Program-made: the position numbers and the translations under genes | Part shown: in pieces, positions 41,801 to 51,212 of the stretch | Position numbering within the stretch: the first letter of the stretch is position 1 | Layout of the letters: every line of letters starts with the position of its first letter | Virus record (IMG/VR): IMGVR_UViG_3300009503_000018 | Coordinates: 62,001 to 126,000 of that record | DNA: 64,000 nucleotides | Strand: one strand, 5' to 3' | From: a virus | The notes under the pieces: generated by a model | What the model saw: the letters and a program-made list of their open reading frames with translations, nothing else | Told to the model about the DNA's origin: nothing | The model's database searches: none

Positions 41801-44800
41801 CCGTCCCCGGAGTAAAAACATCACTTGACGGTCCAAGAATACTAAAGACCGCCAAGACCAACTCTCCGCTCGTAGACAGTGTAGAGGTCGGCCCAACAGT
41901 CAGACTCGTCCCTACGCCCGTATTTGTTGCCGTCTGATCGGCCATACAAACTGAAGCATTAAGGACACTAATCGCTACTCCATTAAATTGTTGCCCATTA
42001 TTGACGGAAACGATAATCGTGTCCGTCCCAGCCGTTAAATTACTTCCGAGAACACGTGAAAAGACATATACCCGACCGTTGCCTCCTGAAGTCACTGACG
42101 CATCGAGATTGTACGTCCCTCCTTGAGTATCAACGCAGGTCGGGGGTGTCGGATCTTGAGTCGTCGAGGCAGTACCAACACAGACGATAACTTTATTCCC
42201 AGTAAAAACTGTTGATGTAATCCCAACCGTCGCTGTCTGAATTCCCGAAATTGTTTGGAATGTTCCAGCAACTGCAACTGTCGGCGGTGTAGCCGCCGTT
42301 TCGTATGTCACTAATGCGGCCGCATAATTTCGACTGATATTATTGGTTCCTGTCGCTGTCTGCGCTGAGGTGTCTCCATTGTTCGGAAGAATCGTCAATA
42401 CAGAAGATTCTTTTCGAAAAGGTGTCGTATTTCCTGCGACGCCTGGAGTATTCGCCGTGACGGTAATCGTGTTAGACGTGACATCTAAAGTCGTTGTTGC
42501 CTCGCCGACGGCATTCACCAATGCCGTTAGCCCCGAATACGTAAACCCAACACCAGAAGGATTTATGGGAACAAGCATCGTCCCACCACAAATCCCTGAA
42601 GCATTACTATCAAATTCATATCCGACTGAACCAATAACCAACACGTCCCCATCAGCAGGTTGACCACTATACGTAATCAATCCACCAGCGTTCAGTGCAG
42701 TTCCGCCGGACAAAAATCCGGGATTCCCCGTAATCAACGTAAAAGCAGGAGGAGAAGCTGCATTTCCTAAAAAGATAATCTGGTTTCCAGAAAGACCTTC
42801 CTGTGCTTGAATAAGGATTTGGTTGGTGTCCGTATTAATCGTTGCACTCACCAATGAGGATTCAATGTTGATTTCTTGAGTTAATTGAATATAGGGCTGA
42901 TCAATCGTGTCTTGCGGAGGCGGATTATTCGGATCCAGATCTTGAATATGAATCGGGATTGCACCTGGCTGAACAGCCGGCAAACTCCCACCAAACAAAA
43001 ATCCCCCAGAAGGATTTAGCGTAATCGCAGTCGAATTTGCTTGGAATGATATGGTATCGCCTATTGGACCAATAATTTTTGCTCTAAACGTAATTGTTTT
43101 AGCAGTTGTATCGAGTACCGCAGTAACCATCGAGCCCAAAAATGCAACGACGTTTGACTGTAAGATCGAGAAAGTCTCATCGTCTGTAGCACCGATAACA
43201 GACTGAATATGTCCAGGAGCGACCACACAATCCGAATCAAATTCAAAAACAACTCCACCGAGAGTAAAAGTGTCCCCATCGGCAGGTTGTCCGCTGTACG
43301 TTAGTACGCCGGAAGAACGAGAACCGATGTCAAATTCAAAAACTTGATTACCAATATGGACAAAGTCGCCATCTTGAGGATATCCGGTATAAGAGATAAT
43401 TCCAGAAGCGCTCTGCGTTTCGTTCTTAAAAACGACTTTTTGCATGCGACTATCATTGGCGACGTGGAATTCAAGAAGCGTTTTATTGGTGCATTCCCAC
43501 ACCAAATCATCTATGGTAGCTAAAGCGCCTGGACCGGCCGGATCAGGAGAAACCGTGATCAATAATTGTGCGAATTTTGTAGTCGGCGGAGGTGTTGCTT
43601 CTAAACTAAAAGACGAATAATCTTGCGATGGAGCAGGCAACAGAATACCAGTATCGTCTGATCCCAACAAAGTTTGATTTTGGTCAAAATATTGAAATGT
43701 ATACTTAAATTGCGCCGAAACAGCCGGAGAAATAGCGGCGCCCACTGTCGTCGGCGCCTCAGACAACGAATGAAAAATCGTATACGCCGCACCATTCAAC
43801 GGTCTTCGATAAACAAAATACCGACTATTATTGACTGGTGTAGGAGATCCACCCCAATCCCCAACACCGATTACGGTGTGATCTATAAACAAAATATCAC
43901 GAACAATCTGCCGATGAACCCCATTAATAATCGTGTCAACTCGGATTTTATCTCGTACATAGAACAGCCCAGGATTGAAAGAAGGGGCGGTTTGAACACC
44001 GGCGGCGATAAAATCTTGTGTTGGATCTATCAGCCCTTTTGACGTGTACGTTACTGGAACAAGAGATGCACCACCAGAAACATAAACATCCTTCGGAGTT
44101 CCATTCGGTCCTTTCCGCCAAAGATCAATAGCTAGTACGCTGACGAAGACGCCTTTAATTACGCCGTCAAATAAATGAACCCCATCGTCAATATGCACCA
44201 CCATTCCGACTTTAACACCCAGATCAACGAAATTAACACTCAAATCTGTGAGGGTTACTGTGACTTGATCTGGGGTCGAAATTATCGGATCCTCTCCTAC
44301 TTGTTTATCAACATAACCAAAAACGGCGTTCGATGTCTGCCAAGTAAAAAGTGTTGGAGGATTTGGCGGACTAATATAAACCGGTCCTTCATTCGTCGCC
44401 TGATGAAACCCGGTCAATTGTAATACACATCCGCTGCTTGGTATTGATTTCTTTTCTGTTTTTATAGTATTGACTACGTCAACAAGGGTCGTGCCGACCA
44501 AGGTTCGTCTCGTGCGGACAGCCAACGAGGTATGTCCACTGTGAGATTTACTCGTCGTAATAAAGAAATCGGGTCCGTCGGTCGTGTCCCATTCCGTAAA
44601 CCCATTATTAAAACTTCCATTCCCTAACAGCTTCGTCCCTATCAAGCCAGGATACGGAGAGTCTTTTGTGGCTTTTACAACAGCGCTGCCTGTTCCAAAA
44701 ATAGCCGCATCAATGCTCTTCGGTAGCGACAGAGACCCTGTTGGAGCCTCAATACGCCAATCAAACGGTTGTGATCCCTGTAATCCAGGAGGTGGCGGAG

Positions 44801-45485
44801 CGTTTTGTCGAGTAAAATTATCCAATCCAAACAACGTATCCGCAGTCGATGCGATTTCGATACGAACCGATCCACCAGCATCTGATCGTAACGTTTCAAT
44901 ACAAAACCGCTTTCCAAATAAACTCGCCACAGCACCAATTAATTGCGAGTTAATAGCGTCAATGACTTCCTGTTCAGTAACCGCATCACCACTTGGTAAT
45001 GTAATCGTTTGCGGCGTACCACCATCGACCGTGACAATTAAGGTATTCGTATCTTGAGTAATAGTATACGGTCCATCGACAGTAGCACAAACAAAACCGT
45101 CTCCGTGCTTAAAAAAGCGATTCGGAAGATACTGAAAGCCCAACAACCACCGAGAGAGTGATCTTACATCTCGAATAACGGGAGGGATCATGGTCGTCGC
45201 GGCGACGACTTGCGAAATACCCTCGCCAGTTCCCCCGAGCATCAAAAATGCTTGAATCGTTTCTTGCAAATGTTCGCGGAAAACTTCCAACTGCCAAGCC
45301 GGATCAATTTTTCCCCCAGTCAGCACCGCATACCGATCACTCAGATCGCTGATCGCGGCTGTGCTCAAATATATCGCAGCTAATGCGGCCTGGCGTTGAT
45401 CTTCGATTTGTTCAAAGATTTCGCCGATCGCTTCTTCCCAAACTGCGATATTGGAGCCAAAAAAGAAATCTGTAAAATCCGCCAT
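38898..45485 (-). CDS. Giant baseplate/fibre protein, 2195 aa
   Basis: The first 110 residues are helical (MADFTDFFFGSNIAVWEEAIGEI...) and resemble the baseplate-binding part of P2 gpI-type proteins. The rest is a chain of beta domains. Four copies of the motif TYSGxPADGDxxxxGxxxYEFD encode at about 43410, 43310, 42685 and 40837. A different domain, TVDGGTPQTITLPSGDAVTEQEVIDAINS..., is shared with the tail sheath. The C-terminus ends in a small beta domain like that of the 267-aa protein. It is 6.6 kb long, the longest gene here, and lies after the J-like wedge cluster, as expected of a host-attachment fibre. Confidence 0.8.
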   Translation of the reverse strand: MADFTDFFFGSNIAVWEEAIGEIFEQIEDQRQAALAAIYLSTAAISDLSDRYAVLTGGKIDPAWQLEVFREHLQETIQAFLMLGGTGEGISQVVAATTMIPPVIRDVRSLSRWLLGFQYLPNRFFKHGDGFVCATVDGPYTITQDTNTLIVTVDGGTPQTITLPSGDAVTEQEVIDAINSQLIGAVASLFGKRFCIETLRSDAGGSVRIEIASTADTLFGLDNFTRQNAPPPPGLQGSQPFDWRIEAPTGSLSLPKSIDAAIFGTGSAVVKATKDSPYPGLIGTKLLGNGSFNNGFTEWDTTDGPDFFITTSKSHSGHTSLAVRTRRTLVGTTLVDVVNTIKTEKKSIPSSGCVLQLTGFHQATNEGPVYISPPNPPTLFTWQTSNAVFGYVDKQVGEDPIISTPDQVTVTLTDLSVNFVDLGVKVGMVVHIDDGVHLFDGVIKGVFVSVLAIDLWRKGPNGTPKDVYVSGGASLVPVTYTSKGLIDPTQDFIAAGVQTAPSFNPGLFYVRDKIRVDTIINGVHRQIVRDILFIDHTVIGVGDWGGSPTPVNNSRYFVYRRPLNGAAYTIFHSLSEAPTTVGAAISPAVSAQFKYTFQYFDQNQTLLGSDDTGILLPAPSQDYSSFSLEATPPPTTKFAQLLITVSPDPAGPGALATIDDLVWECTNKTLLEFHVANDSRMQKVVFKNETQSASGIISYTGYPQDGDFVHIGNQVFEFDIGSRSSGVLTYSGQPADGDTFTLGGVVFEFDSDCVVAPGHIQSVIGATDDETFSILQSNVVAFLGSMVTAVLDTTAKTITFRAKIIGPIGDTISFQANSTAITLNPSGGFLFGGSLPAVQPGAIPIHIQDLDPNNPPPQDTIDQPYIQLTQEINIESSLVSATINTDTNQILIQAQEGLSGNQIIFLGNAASPPAFTLITGNPGFLSGGTALNAGGLITYSGQPADGDVLVIGSVGYEFDSNASGICGGTMLVPINPSGVGFTYSGLTALVNAVGEATTTLDVTSNTITVTANTPGVAGNTTPFRKESSVLTILPNNGDTSAQTATGTNNISRNYAAALVTYETAATPPTVAVAGTFQTISGIQTATVGITSTVFTGNKVIVCVGTASTTQDPTPPTCVDTQGGTYNLDASVTSGGNGRVYVFSRVLGSNLTAGTDTIIVSVNNGQQFNGVAISVLNASVCMADQTATNTGVGTSLTVGPTSTLSTSGELVLAVFSILGPSSDVFTPGTGYSVIGRVGTGADPNQVTVVPEVKVLASGHLDGAIAGGFVDPDNPTCDEVAAYLNARLSGITAFCEVVPDVFPHGRLGLKTLYSGVNSCLVIGFGSANPILGFADGEGVCNDISTRRPAWEVAAGGSGVVSLIARAVPQANKFFGTDWHLRFWTRAFHPSGIAVSGLMVSGILGYASLRFDSGILNTGTPLQITESPAVVEVIASDPGQKFQEIEARMTFSGVTSGIHVVASEPYLINETDKSLHLSSHTIPRNKQREYGLHRLTIANPDSFTVIEAGLVGIVEEVNDEPVVLIGTQFTDLQNKNIFENSESVSRRGIQAFGTITYTGNPADGDIIRLGDDVYEFDNNFVIGANNIQVVIGLTADDTFQNFVDQVLSNSLTHEAEINTELGIVTVRAITPGVAGNKLIFTANSSVVTLSPITSQLTGGVDPQPFTRNVDYIIRYDTGQLARTGTSTIPDPSPSDLVIDYSFFPGGVDRDSSYPQTIKPVGQKIEPDRSARFFFFGTSGDFANSSGISTNFVVVPRVPDRFSYLKPIERGRYAQVVVFSGVGFSAPLDFTAKTDQDSLLVKNGMPIPQSASGWQFQNENTIVLNPAEVDPTATYEFEYFLKYQYTTPPISVPEPETAYVLLPYSYKVRNVEEIKEDVQKVLTLDENRIAKLTVPAIMDQALATLEKTVAGQTQEVGDEFWQFVDETTVEVFLGAFDDSATYTLTYKSLRVEFVSPVNEQWEFATTDANMNFGPFVPFNIGDKFLLGDLVQFRVTAYGDFDVDDYRVRSVAGIVDSPFVSNCGFGFEPFGKLPFGGCGLQVFEEPTQQQKALTGTISLGGTLTTAVSTLGSAALFTPNTSGGFSLAGTSYWAIAQESLGGLSSTPGIATAIIPIDLTLTSLFIVLQGNLTAASLTAKFCVNGVARNEIVVTMTSGSRIGSATGSLPIHAGDTLCVQITVPSSTTTLSMISAGYKVNLSS

Positions 45486-45509
45486 GTCTATTTTGTGCTT
45501 AATTCAATT

Positions 45510-46022
45510 TTATGACCCAATAATTTGTAGATCGTAAGTAAATTGGATTTGTGTGCCCTGGGAGACAAGAATAGGAGCGAATTTGCTCCGATCAAATAAT
45601 ACTCCGCCCGTCGCAGCGGAAAATAATCCGTGCTCGGTAATTGCGAATGTCCCATTGTATGTGTGCGCTGCAACAGACCGGTAATTTCCGGGTCCGGTAC
45701 TGGTTTGAGTCCCAACTTCCCGAGTTTCTACTTCGGATCCAAGAGAGATATCCGTTCCGGCTTCTGCCGCCGTACCGGTTCCGCTAGCATGATATTTGAA
45801 ATTTTGCAATGTCGTCGCAGACCCGCCTTGCAATACTGCAACAATTTGCGCAATTGCCCCTTGAGTTACAACGGCCTTTGATACAACCCCAAGATCTGTC
45901 CACTCATTCTCTCCAGGATAACGAACACGAATTGACAATTGTCCCACAACTTTAAGCGGAATTTCCTGAATTCTGTTGCGGCGGCGGTAGTCAAGAATTC
46001 GTTTTTTTATAAATTTTTCCAT
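45510..46022 (-). CDS. Tail/baseplate-associated protein, 170 aa
   Basis: A basic N-terminal segment (MEKFIKKRILDYRRRNR) precedes a beta-rich domain with a characteristic phage signature, ITEHGLFSAATGGVLFDRSKFAP...IQFTYDLQI, often found in proteins next to baseplate J. It lies between the CHB-like gene and the giant fibre gene. It is probably a baseplate periphery protein. Confidence 0.6.
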   Translation of the reverse strand: MEKFIKKRILDYRRRNRIQEIPLKVVGQLSIRVRYPGENEWTDLGVVSKAVVTQGAIAQIVAVLQGGSATTLQNFKYHASGTGTAAEAGTDISLGSEVETREVGTQTSTGPGNYRSVAAHTYNGTFAITEHGLFSAATGGVLFDRSKFAPILVSQGTQIQFTYDLQIIGS

Positions 46023-46624
46023 TAGAAAGTTTCCTCTGTCTGAATTTCAATATTATTATCCCCCGAACGCGATACGACAGGAAATTCAATAGTATCACCG
46101 GGGTTCAATCGGGGAAAAGAAGAAGTATTCAATGCGTCGATTCCGTTTTGGAGGAGACGAACGATTACGGGAAATCCTTCAATATTTTTGAAAAGATAAG
46201 TATATGGTGTATTTGAGGTTGGAACTACCCACTTACCGCCCCCCACATAAAAATTATGGTCCACAATTGCCCCATCCAGCTTTTTAAAAAAATGTTTGTT
46301 GTCACGAAAAATCTCTGCCGGATTATTACGAGTTACAGTATATACTAATGTTTGTGTTTTTGTTTGATTAAAATCTTGATTTAGACGATTGTCAATAGCT
46401 TTAAATTTCAAAACTGTTGTTGTGGAAATTTTTATCGTAACAGGAGCATCCTGTTTGAATGTCCCCAATGCTCCATCTTGTGGAATACTTCCATCGAGCG
46501 TATATAAAATAAACGCGGGGACATTCGTATCAAGTACGACCTCATCGCCCGCTTCAAACGACGGCGATGGAAGTGGAGATGCCACAACTTTTACTGGAAC
46601 AAATAGACTTTGAACTTTCATCAT
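46022..46624 (-). CDS. Baseplate-linked protein with chitobiase C-terminal-like domain
   Basis: Residues about 15-105 match the CHB_HEX_C type beta domain: FILYTLDGSIPQDG, PVTIKISTTTVLKFKAID and a following TLVYTVTR. It is followed by a domain with NIEGFPVIVRLLQNGIDALN. The ATG overlaps the J-like gene's stop (ATGA). A similar N-terminal domain occurs in the 254-aa gp25-like gene two genes upstream. The domain may bind sugars or simply act as a linker. Confidence 0.65.
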   Translation of the reverse strand: MMKVQSLFVPVKVVASPLPSPSFEAGDEVVLDTNVPAFILYTLDGSIPQDGALGTFKQDAPVTIKISTTTVLKFKAIDNRLNQDFNQTKTQTLVYTVTRNNPAEIFRDNKHFFKKLDGAIVDHNFYVGGGKWVVPTSNTPYTYLFKNIEGFPVIVRLLQNGIDALNTSSFPRLNPGDTIEFPVVSRSGDNNIEIQTEETF

Positions 46625-48051
46625 GTCGACAAGTGAAGTGTAATATTGGTGTCACTAACGTGTGCAAATTCATTTTTCGCGATTACGATAATGTCTGAAC
46701 CTTGTTCCGTTGCCCGCGACAAACGATCGAAAGGAAGAATAACGAAATCCACGCCCGGAACACTGCGGATAACAAGATCGAGATCGGACGGAATAATATT
46801 TTCTCCAAGACCACGTGTATTAACAAATGACGTAATAGCTGATAGAATTTTATCCGAAATGGTATCAATTGAAGCGTCGGGCAATATTTTAATTGTAGCC
46901 TCAATAGAGATTTCAACTTGCGTTGCTCGACGGAACAACACATCGGCCAAGACCGTGTTCTCTAAAGTATCCATACTTGTTTGAAGATCAGAAATGACTT
47001 TATCCGCCACATATTCGATTGTAATTTGTTCTCCAATTGCCGGAAGGCCGGATGCCGAACGGTTCCATCGAATCAAATCTCTCGCTCTCGCCGATCCCCC
47101 TAAGACCGTGTCGGGAACGACGAAGAAATGCACATTTTCCGTGAGCGGACCAACCACGGTCCCAGTAATACTCGCTACGGGACCAGGAAAAATAATCGGT
47201 TCAACATCAAAAGAAATATCTAACCCATCGAATACTTCACTTTGTTGAATTACGGCAGGTTCTTCACCCAAAATATACACATCGACCGCGCCAGAGAGAT
47301 TTTCAGCCCTTTTCATCAGTGGATCGCCAGCCATCACTACAAGAGCATCGACCACCCGATCATCATTGAGCGCAAACCGTCGTACACCATTCGCTGTTCC
47401 ACGTTCTGTGCCCAATAAGGCGAGACGAATTCGCCTCGCATACTCCAAATTCGTTTCGGCATCTTTTCCCCCTACGGTAGCCGACTTATTAACAACTGAG
47501 GAAATACCCGGGATTTGGCGCTGTATTTGCGTAATCGTCCCTGCGGCCACACGACCGGCATCCCCAGGAGTAATCGCCCGAATTGGTGCTTCAATTTCAA
47601 ATACGCCGGCTGTCGGATTAAAAAAGGCATTCGCCGATGCGGCGAACAACGTCACTGTCCGTGTCGTAACAAATGTTTGCACAGACTTAATCCCAACAAC
47701 AGATGATGTAGAAACAGGAATTCCTTGAGGGATAACGATGTCCGATGTTGGTTGACTCGACGTGAAGAAGAATACCGAACCTGTCGCTCGCACGGGACCT
47801 TTCCGCTTAATCCCTAGTGATTCACCCAAAAGGTCTAATTCTTCAGTCGTCATAAGTTCAGCGTTTTTCAAAAACTGAATATCAAAAACACGCTGAATTT
47901 GAGTGTAAATATCCCGAGCCACAAGCGACACGGGATCAATAACGATATCTTTTACCGGACCAAACCCTGTTTCAATGGAGCGATCACGATTCTTAATCGC
48001 ATTCGCTAAATCCTGAATAAGGTCCGCTCTACTTTTAACCGTAATCGCCAT
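46621..48051 (-). CDS. Baseplate J-like protein (gpJ / T4 gp6-like wedge)
   Basis: The 476-residue protein has the baseplate J layout: an N-terminal DIVIDPVSLVARDIYTQIQ helix, a beta segment around ATGSVFFFTS, the diagnostic ITPGDAGRVAAGTITQIQRQIPGISSVVNKSATVGGKDAETNLEYARRIRLAL and TANGVRRFALNDDRVVDALV. It forms part of the wedge ring around the hub. An AGGAG site precedes ATG 48051. The downstream overlap (ATGA) couples it to the CHB-like gene. Confidence 0.9.
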   Translation of the reverse strand: MAITVKSRADLIQDLANAIKNRDRSIETGFGPVKDIVIDPVSLVARDIYTQIQRVFDIQFLKNAELMTTEELDLLGESLGIKRKGPVRATGSVFFFTSSQPTSDIVIPQGIPVSTSSVVGIKSVQTFVTTRTVTLFAASANAFFNPTAGVFEIEAPIRAITPGDAGRVAAGTITQIQRQIPGISSVVNKSATVGGKDAETNLEYARRIRLALLGTERGTANGVRRFALNDDRVVDALVVMAGDPLMKRAENLSGAVDVYILGEEPAVIQQSEVFDGLDISFDVEPIIFPGPVASITGTVVGPLTENVHFFVVPDTVLGGSARARDLIRWNRSASGLPAIGEQITIEYVADKVISDLQTSMDTLENTVLADVLFRRATQVEISIEATIKILPDASIDTISDKILSAITSFVNTRGLGENIIPSDLDLVIRSVPGVDFVILPFDRLSRATEQGSDIIVIAKNEFAHVSDTNITLHLST

Positions 48052-48059
48052 GTTTACTC

Positions 48060-48824
48060 CTATACTAGGATCGTACCCGAATCGGACACTTTTTGTCCGC
48101 TGACCGTCTCGACCATGAAGAAATAGCGGAATGATGTCGGATCAAGCGGAACGACCGTCACCGTAATAATTCTTCGAATTTGTTCATCCGACGGTACCCG
48201 CTCGTCTTGTTGCAAGTTCATAAGCGTAGTCAGTGCATCAAAAATTGATGCTTGTATTTCGTTGGCTGCAAAATCAACAGGAAGACTTTGCCCTAAGATA
48301 CGATTCAACGCCGACCCAAATTTTGGGAGCGTGCGATCCCCAATAGGGGCATTTTGTGGCACATTCTCGACCAATATAGACTCACGAATATCTTGTTTTG
48401 TTTTGTCAATTCCGAACACAACATCATATTGACCTGGTGATGTCCGAACCAAATCTCCTATATCATTAATTGTCAATGTATAATTCCGAATCGAAGGACC
48501 AACAGTTGGGACCTCGTTTCTTGCTGTCAATTCTAACACGTCATAAAATTCAATGGCAATACTGGTGGTAAACGTCGTCGGAGGACTCAGATTTCGAGCA
48601 AAAAACTTTAGCGTGGTTGGTCCATTAATTGGTAATTGTGTAATTGGAGATCGACGGATTTTGGTGGAGGGATTTGTATCCGACGGGACTGATCCATCTG
48701 TCGTATACAAAATTTCGAAAGGTGGACCAACAACAGGGGAAACCCCATCATCAAATGCAGTAATATCAATCCGCAGAAATTCAATAAATTGGCCACCTCG
48801 TGGCGATGCTTTCACTTGCAACAT
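48060..48824 (-). CDS. Baseplate wedge, gp25-like with N-terminal CHB-like domain
   Basis: Residues about 30-95 form a CHB_HEX_C-like domain (ILYTTDGSVPSDTNPSTK, LKFFARNL). The C-terminal 130 residues have the gp25-type lysozyme-like wedge signatures: NDIGDLVRTSPGQYDVVFGIDKTKQDIRESILVENVPQNAPIGDRTLPKFGSALN. The protein would sit between the J-like wedge and the spike. The fusion of the two domains is notable, since gp25-type proteins are usually single-domain. Confidence 0.7.
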   Translation of the reverse strand: MLQVKASPRGGQFIEFLRIDITAFDDGVSPVVGPPFEILYTTDGSVPSDTNPSTKIRRSPITQLPINGPTTLKFFARNLSPPTTFTTSIAIEFYDVLELTARNEVPTVGPSIRNYTLTINDIGDLVRTSPGQYDVVFGIDKTKQDIRESILVENVPQNAPIGDRTLPKFGSALNRILGQSLPVDFAANEIQASIFDALTTLMNLQQDERVPSDEQIRRIITVTVVPLDPTSFRYFFMVETVSGQKVSDSGTILV

Positions 48825-48826
48825 AA

Positions 48827-49366
48827 TTATTTGATAAAATCCGTTGTCTTTTTTACGGCGTTTCCTATAAAATCACTTAACTTATTGGCAGCACCGGGCT
48901 GATTGGACTTTTCTAATATTGTTAATTGTATAATGGTACACAAATCGCTTAAAGCGGATATAGCATCTTCGGCTTCGTTCTTTGCTGTTTGAATTAAACC
49001 ATCTCGTGTCGAAATCTGTCTCGCTATATATGTAGCATCCGCAAGCGCAGTTGCCGTAATATTCCCAGCATCGACCGCCCCTTGAAAGACATCGGCGATA
49101 GGACCGCAGTTTGGGCTTAAAGACCGCGCAATACTCAATAGAGGACTTGACGCGATTTGATCATCTAAAAACGTACTTGCTGTTTTTACGATTTTTTCCA
49201 TATTTGATAATTGGGCATTTAAAGATCCGGTAACAGCCAAAGCTTTACTCAGCTCTTTATCCAATATATCTATTTTTGAATTTATAAAATCGCAAACCGC
49301 TGATAATTCAGCGACCGCGAATTTTCCCAAAACTTCAAATAAACACTGGTCGAATTTAAATGCCAT
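48827..49366 (-). CDS. Helical baseplate-associated protein, 179 aa
   Basis: ATG 49366 lies 2 bases past the PAAR gene's stop. The protein is mostly helical, with a coiled-coil-like stretch (INSKIDILDKELSKALAVTGSLNAQLSNMEKIVKTAS) and two cysteines. It lies between the PAAR tip and the gp25-like wedge and is probably a baseplate connector; no family is recognised. Confidence 0.55.
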   Translation of the reverse strand: MAFKFDQCLFEVLGKFAVAELSAVCDFINSKIDILDKELSKALAVTGSLNAQLSNMEKIVKTASTFLDDQIASSPLLSIARSLSPNCGPIADVFQGAVDAGNITATALADATYIARQISTRDGLIQTAKNEAEDAISALSDLCTIIQLTILEKSNQPGAANKLSDFIGNAVKKTTDFIK

Positions 49367-49368
49367 AA

Positions 49369-49662
49369 TTATGGACCTAAAATTACTGTTTGAGCGTTCC
49401 CAGATCCCGGAGAAATGACATCCCCACAACTTGCCGGGTCCACATTCACACGAACCGCCTTTTTCCCTTCAACAATAATTGTTTGATTAGGATTCGCTTG
49501 TGCTGTCGGCGCAACATGTGGTCCGGTGTTTGGAGGATGAGACGGAAGAGGATCACCATCCAAGATCCAAGCCTGCCCGTATGATTTTGTTTTTACAGCA
49601 GACGCACTTGAAATCGGAACTCCTACAATTGTATCCCCGTTAACTGCCACTGGCGCTCCCAT
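49369..49662 (-). CDS. PAAR-like spike tip protein
   Basis: The 97-residue protein starts MGAPVAVNGDTIVGV and contains SHPPNTGPHVAP followed by a beta stretch ending VNVDPASCG, the His/Cys pattern of PAAR proteins. These sharpen the end of the tail spike and bind a metal at the apex. An AGGAGG site precedes ATG 49662. The gene follows the spike gene, the usual order. Confidence 0.75.
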   Translation of the reverse strand: MGAPVAVNGDTIVGVPISSASAVKTKSYGQAWILDGDPLPSHPPNTGPHVAPTAQANPNQTIIVEGKKAVRVNVDPASCGDVISPGSGNAQTVILGP

Positions 49663-49670
49663 ATATCCTC

Positions 49671-51212
49671 CTAATTAATCAGAACCTGTGTTCCCACTAT
49701 TGTTACAACTCCTCCACCCGTTATTGTTACTGCTCCCCCACCCGATATTGTCACATTCCCGCTGGCCGAAACAGAGATCGTCGTCGCATTCTCTGATAAT
49801 GATGTCGCTGCTTGAATCGTAATTGTTCCGTCCGATTGCTGCGTAATACTCACGCCGGCGCGATCTCGAATCATGGTTTCTGCCGTTCGAGTAATGTTCA
49901 ATCCATTATCTTTCACGTCCGTCCCAGCAATGCGCCGAATTTTTCCTCCCGCGACGTGTTTAATATCTTTTTTTGCGGTCTGCGTAATATTGTCAGCTAC
50001 CATTGATACGCCTTTTCCGAGTACTTGAATTGCTTTCTTTGCGTATATCGTCCATCCACCCCCATTCGCATTGAGGCGACCACCATCTTCACTCTCCGAA
50101 GATATCGTTACACCCCCCTCCTCATCAATATCATGAGCATAGACTTGTTTCCCATCTTTATTAATAAGTAGCCGATGCCGTAAGGATTTGCCGACTGGAC
50201 CAATCCCGCTTAATTTTCCTCCATCTCCCCCAATAGGCCCAATACCAGTTATTATGCCCGCTAAATCGCTTGCTGTAGATATAATATCGTCTAAACTGCC
50301 ACCAATTCCATTAATTACCGTGTTAATAGCCGTCGAAATTGCATCAATCTGGTTATTTACAAAACTAACAACTTGATCGGCGATTTGTCCTAGGCTTTGT
50401 ACAAACTGATCTTTGAGAGCACCAATATCACCTTTAAAAAAACTTGTCGCCACATCGCCGACGTTTGGAAGTTGAAGTTGCGTCGTCGTTCCATTTCCAC
50501 TAGTCCCGCTCAGCTCAACTACGCCGTTCGTATTCACAACTTCTCCGAGCGACTCTTGCACAAGCAAGTTTCCCTGCTCGTCAAATAACCGTACATCAAA
50601 TTCCCGTATTGGCGTAGGACCATTGTTTGGTTGTCCAGAACCTGCGGTCGGAAGTTCGCGTGCTGAGACCCCAGGAAACAGCCGGTACGCATGTCCAAAC
50701 CGTAACCAACTTTGACCATCAGTGACTTTAAACGCAGTTTGACTATGTTCAATTAAGCTTTCTATTCCAAAGATATGAATACGACCAGACAGACCCATTA
50801 ACAGGACATCGCCCATATTGTTAAATCGGAGATATCCCCCTCCGGAAGAACGAATGTCTATCTCCCCGGGTCGCAACGCTTGTCCCATTTCCGGACCTTC
50901 CCCACCAGCCCGATTCTTTTCGTTTTTTTCAAAACCTTCGGTTCTAGCGGAATATGCCCACGGATGCCAACCTAAAATGGCCGCAGAATCATCAGGACGA
51001 ATTCCGACTAAAACCACATCATTAACTTGGGGGATAAAACGAATCCACGCATCGCGGCTCATTGCGACAACCGGCATCGGAACACCGTCACGAAATCCAA
51101 AGTGATCGCAAAACTGAATAGACACCTTACCCGCTTTTTCATCCACAGCGGTAATTAAGGCAAACATTATTCGGTCGTAATTTCCTTTGGCCAAATACGG
51201 ATCTGAAATCAT
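49671..51212 (-). CDS. Tail spike protein, gpV/VgrG-like
   Basis: The 513-residue protein has an N-terminal OB fold (ALITAVDEKAGKVSIQF...VLVGIRPDDSAAILGWHP), a middle with SSGGGYLRFNNMGDVLLMG, and a C-terminal repeat-rich beta-helix with Gly/Thr/Ile runs (NVTISGGGAVTITGGGVVTIVG). This is the layout of the central spike that pierces the outer layer. It lies between the hub gene and the PAAR gene. The trimer prediction is by family analogy. Confidence 0.85.
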   Translation of the reverse strand: MISDPYLAKGNYDRIMFALITAVDEKAGKVSIQFCDHFGFRDGVPMPVVAMSRDAWIRFIPQVNDVVLVGIRPDDSAAILGWHPWAYSARTEGFEKNEKNRAGGEGPEMGQALRPGEIDIRSSGGGYLRFNNMGDVLLMGLSGRIHIFGIESLIEHSQTAFKVTDGQSWLRFGHAYRLFPGVSARELPTAGSGQPNNGPTPIREFDVRLFDEQGNLLVQESLGEVVNTNGVVELSGTSGNGTTTQLQLPNVGDVATSFFKGDIGALKDQFVQSLGQIADQVVSFVNNQIDAISTAINTVINGIGGSLDDIISTASDLAGIITGIGPIGGDGGKLSGIGPVGKSLRHRLLINKDGKQVYAHDIDEEGGVTISSESEDGGRLNANGGGWTIYAKKAIQVLGKGVSMVADNITQTAKKDIKHVAGGKIRRIAGTDVKDNGLNITRTAETMIRDRAGVSITQQSDGTITIQAATSLSENATTISVSASGNVTISGGGAVTITGGGVVTIVGTQVLIN

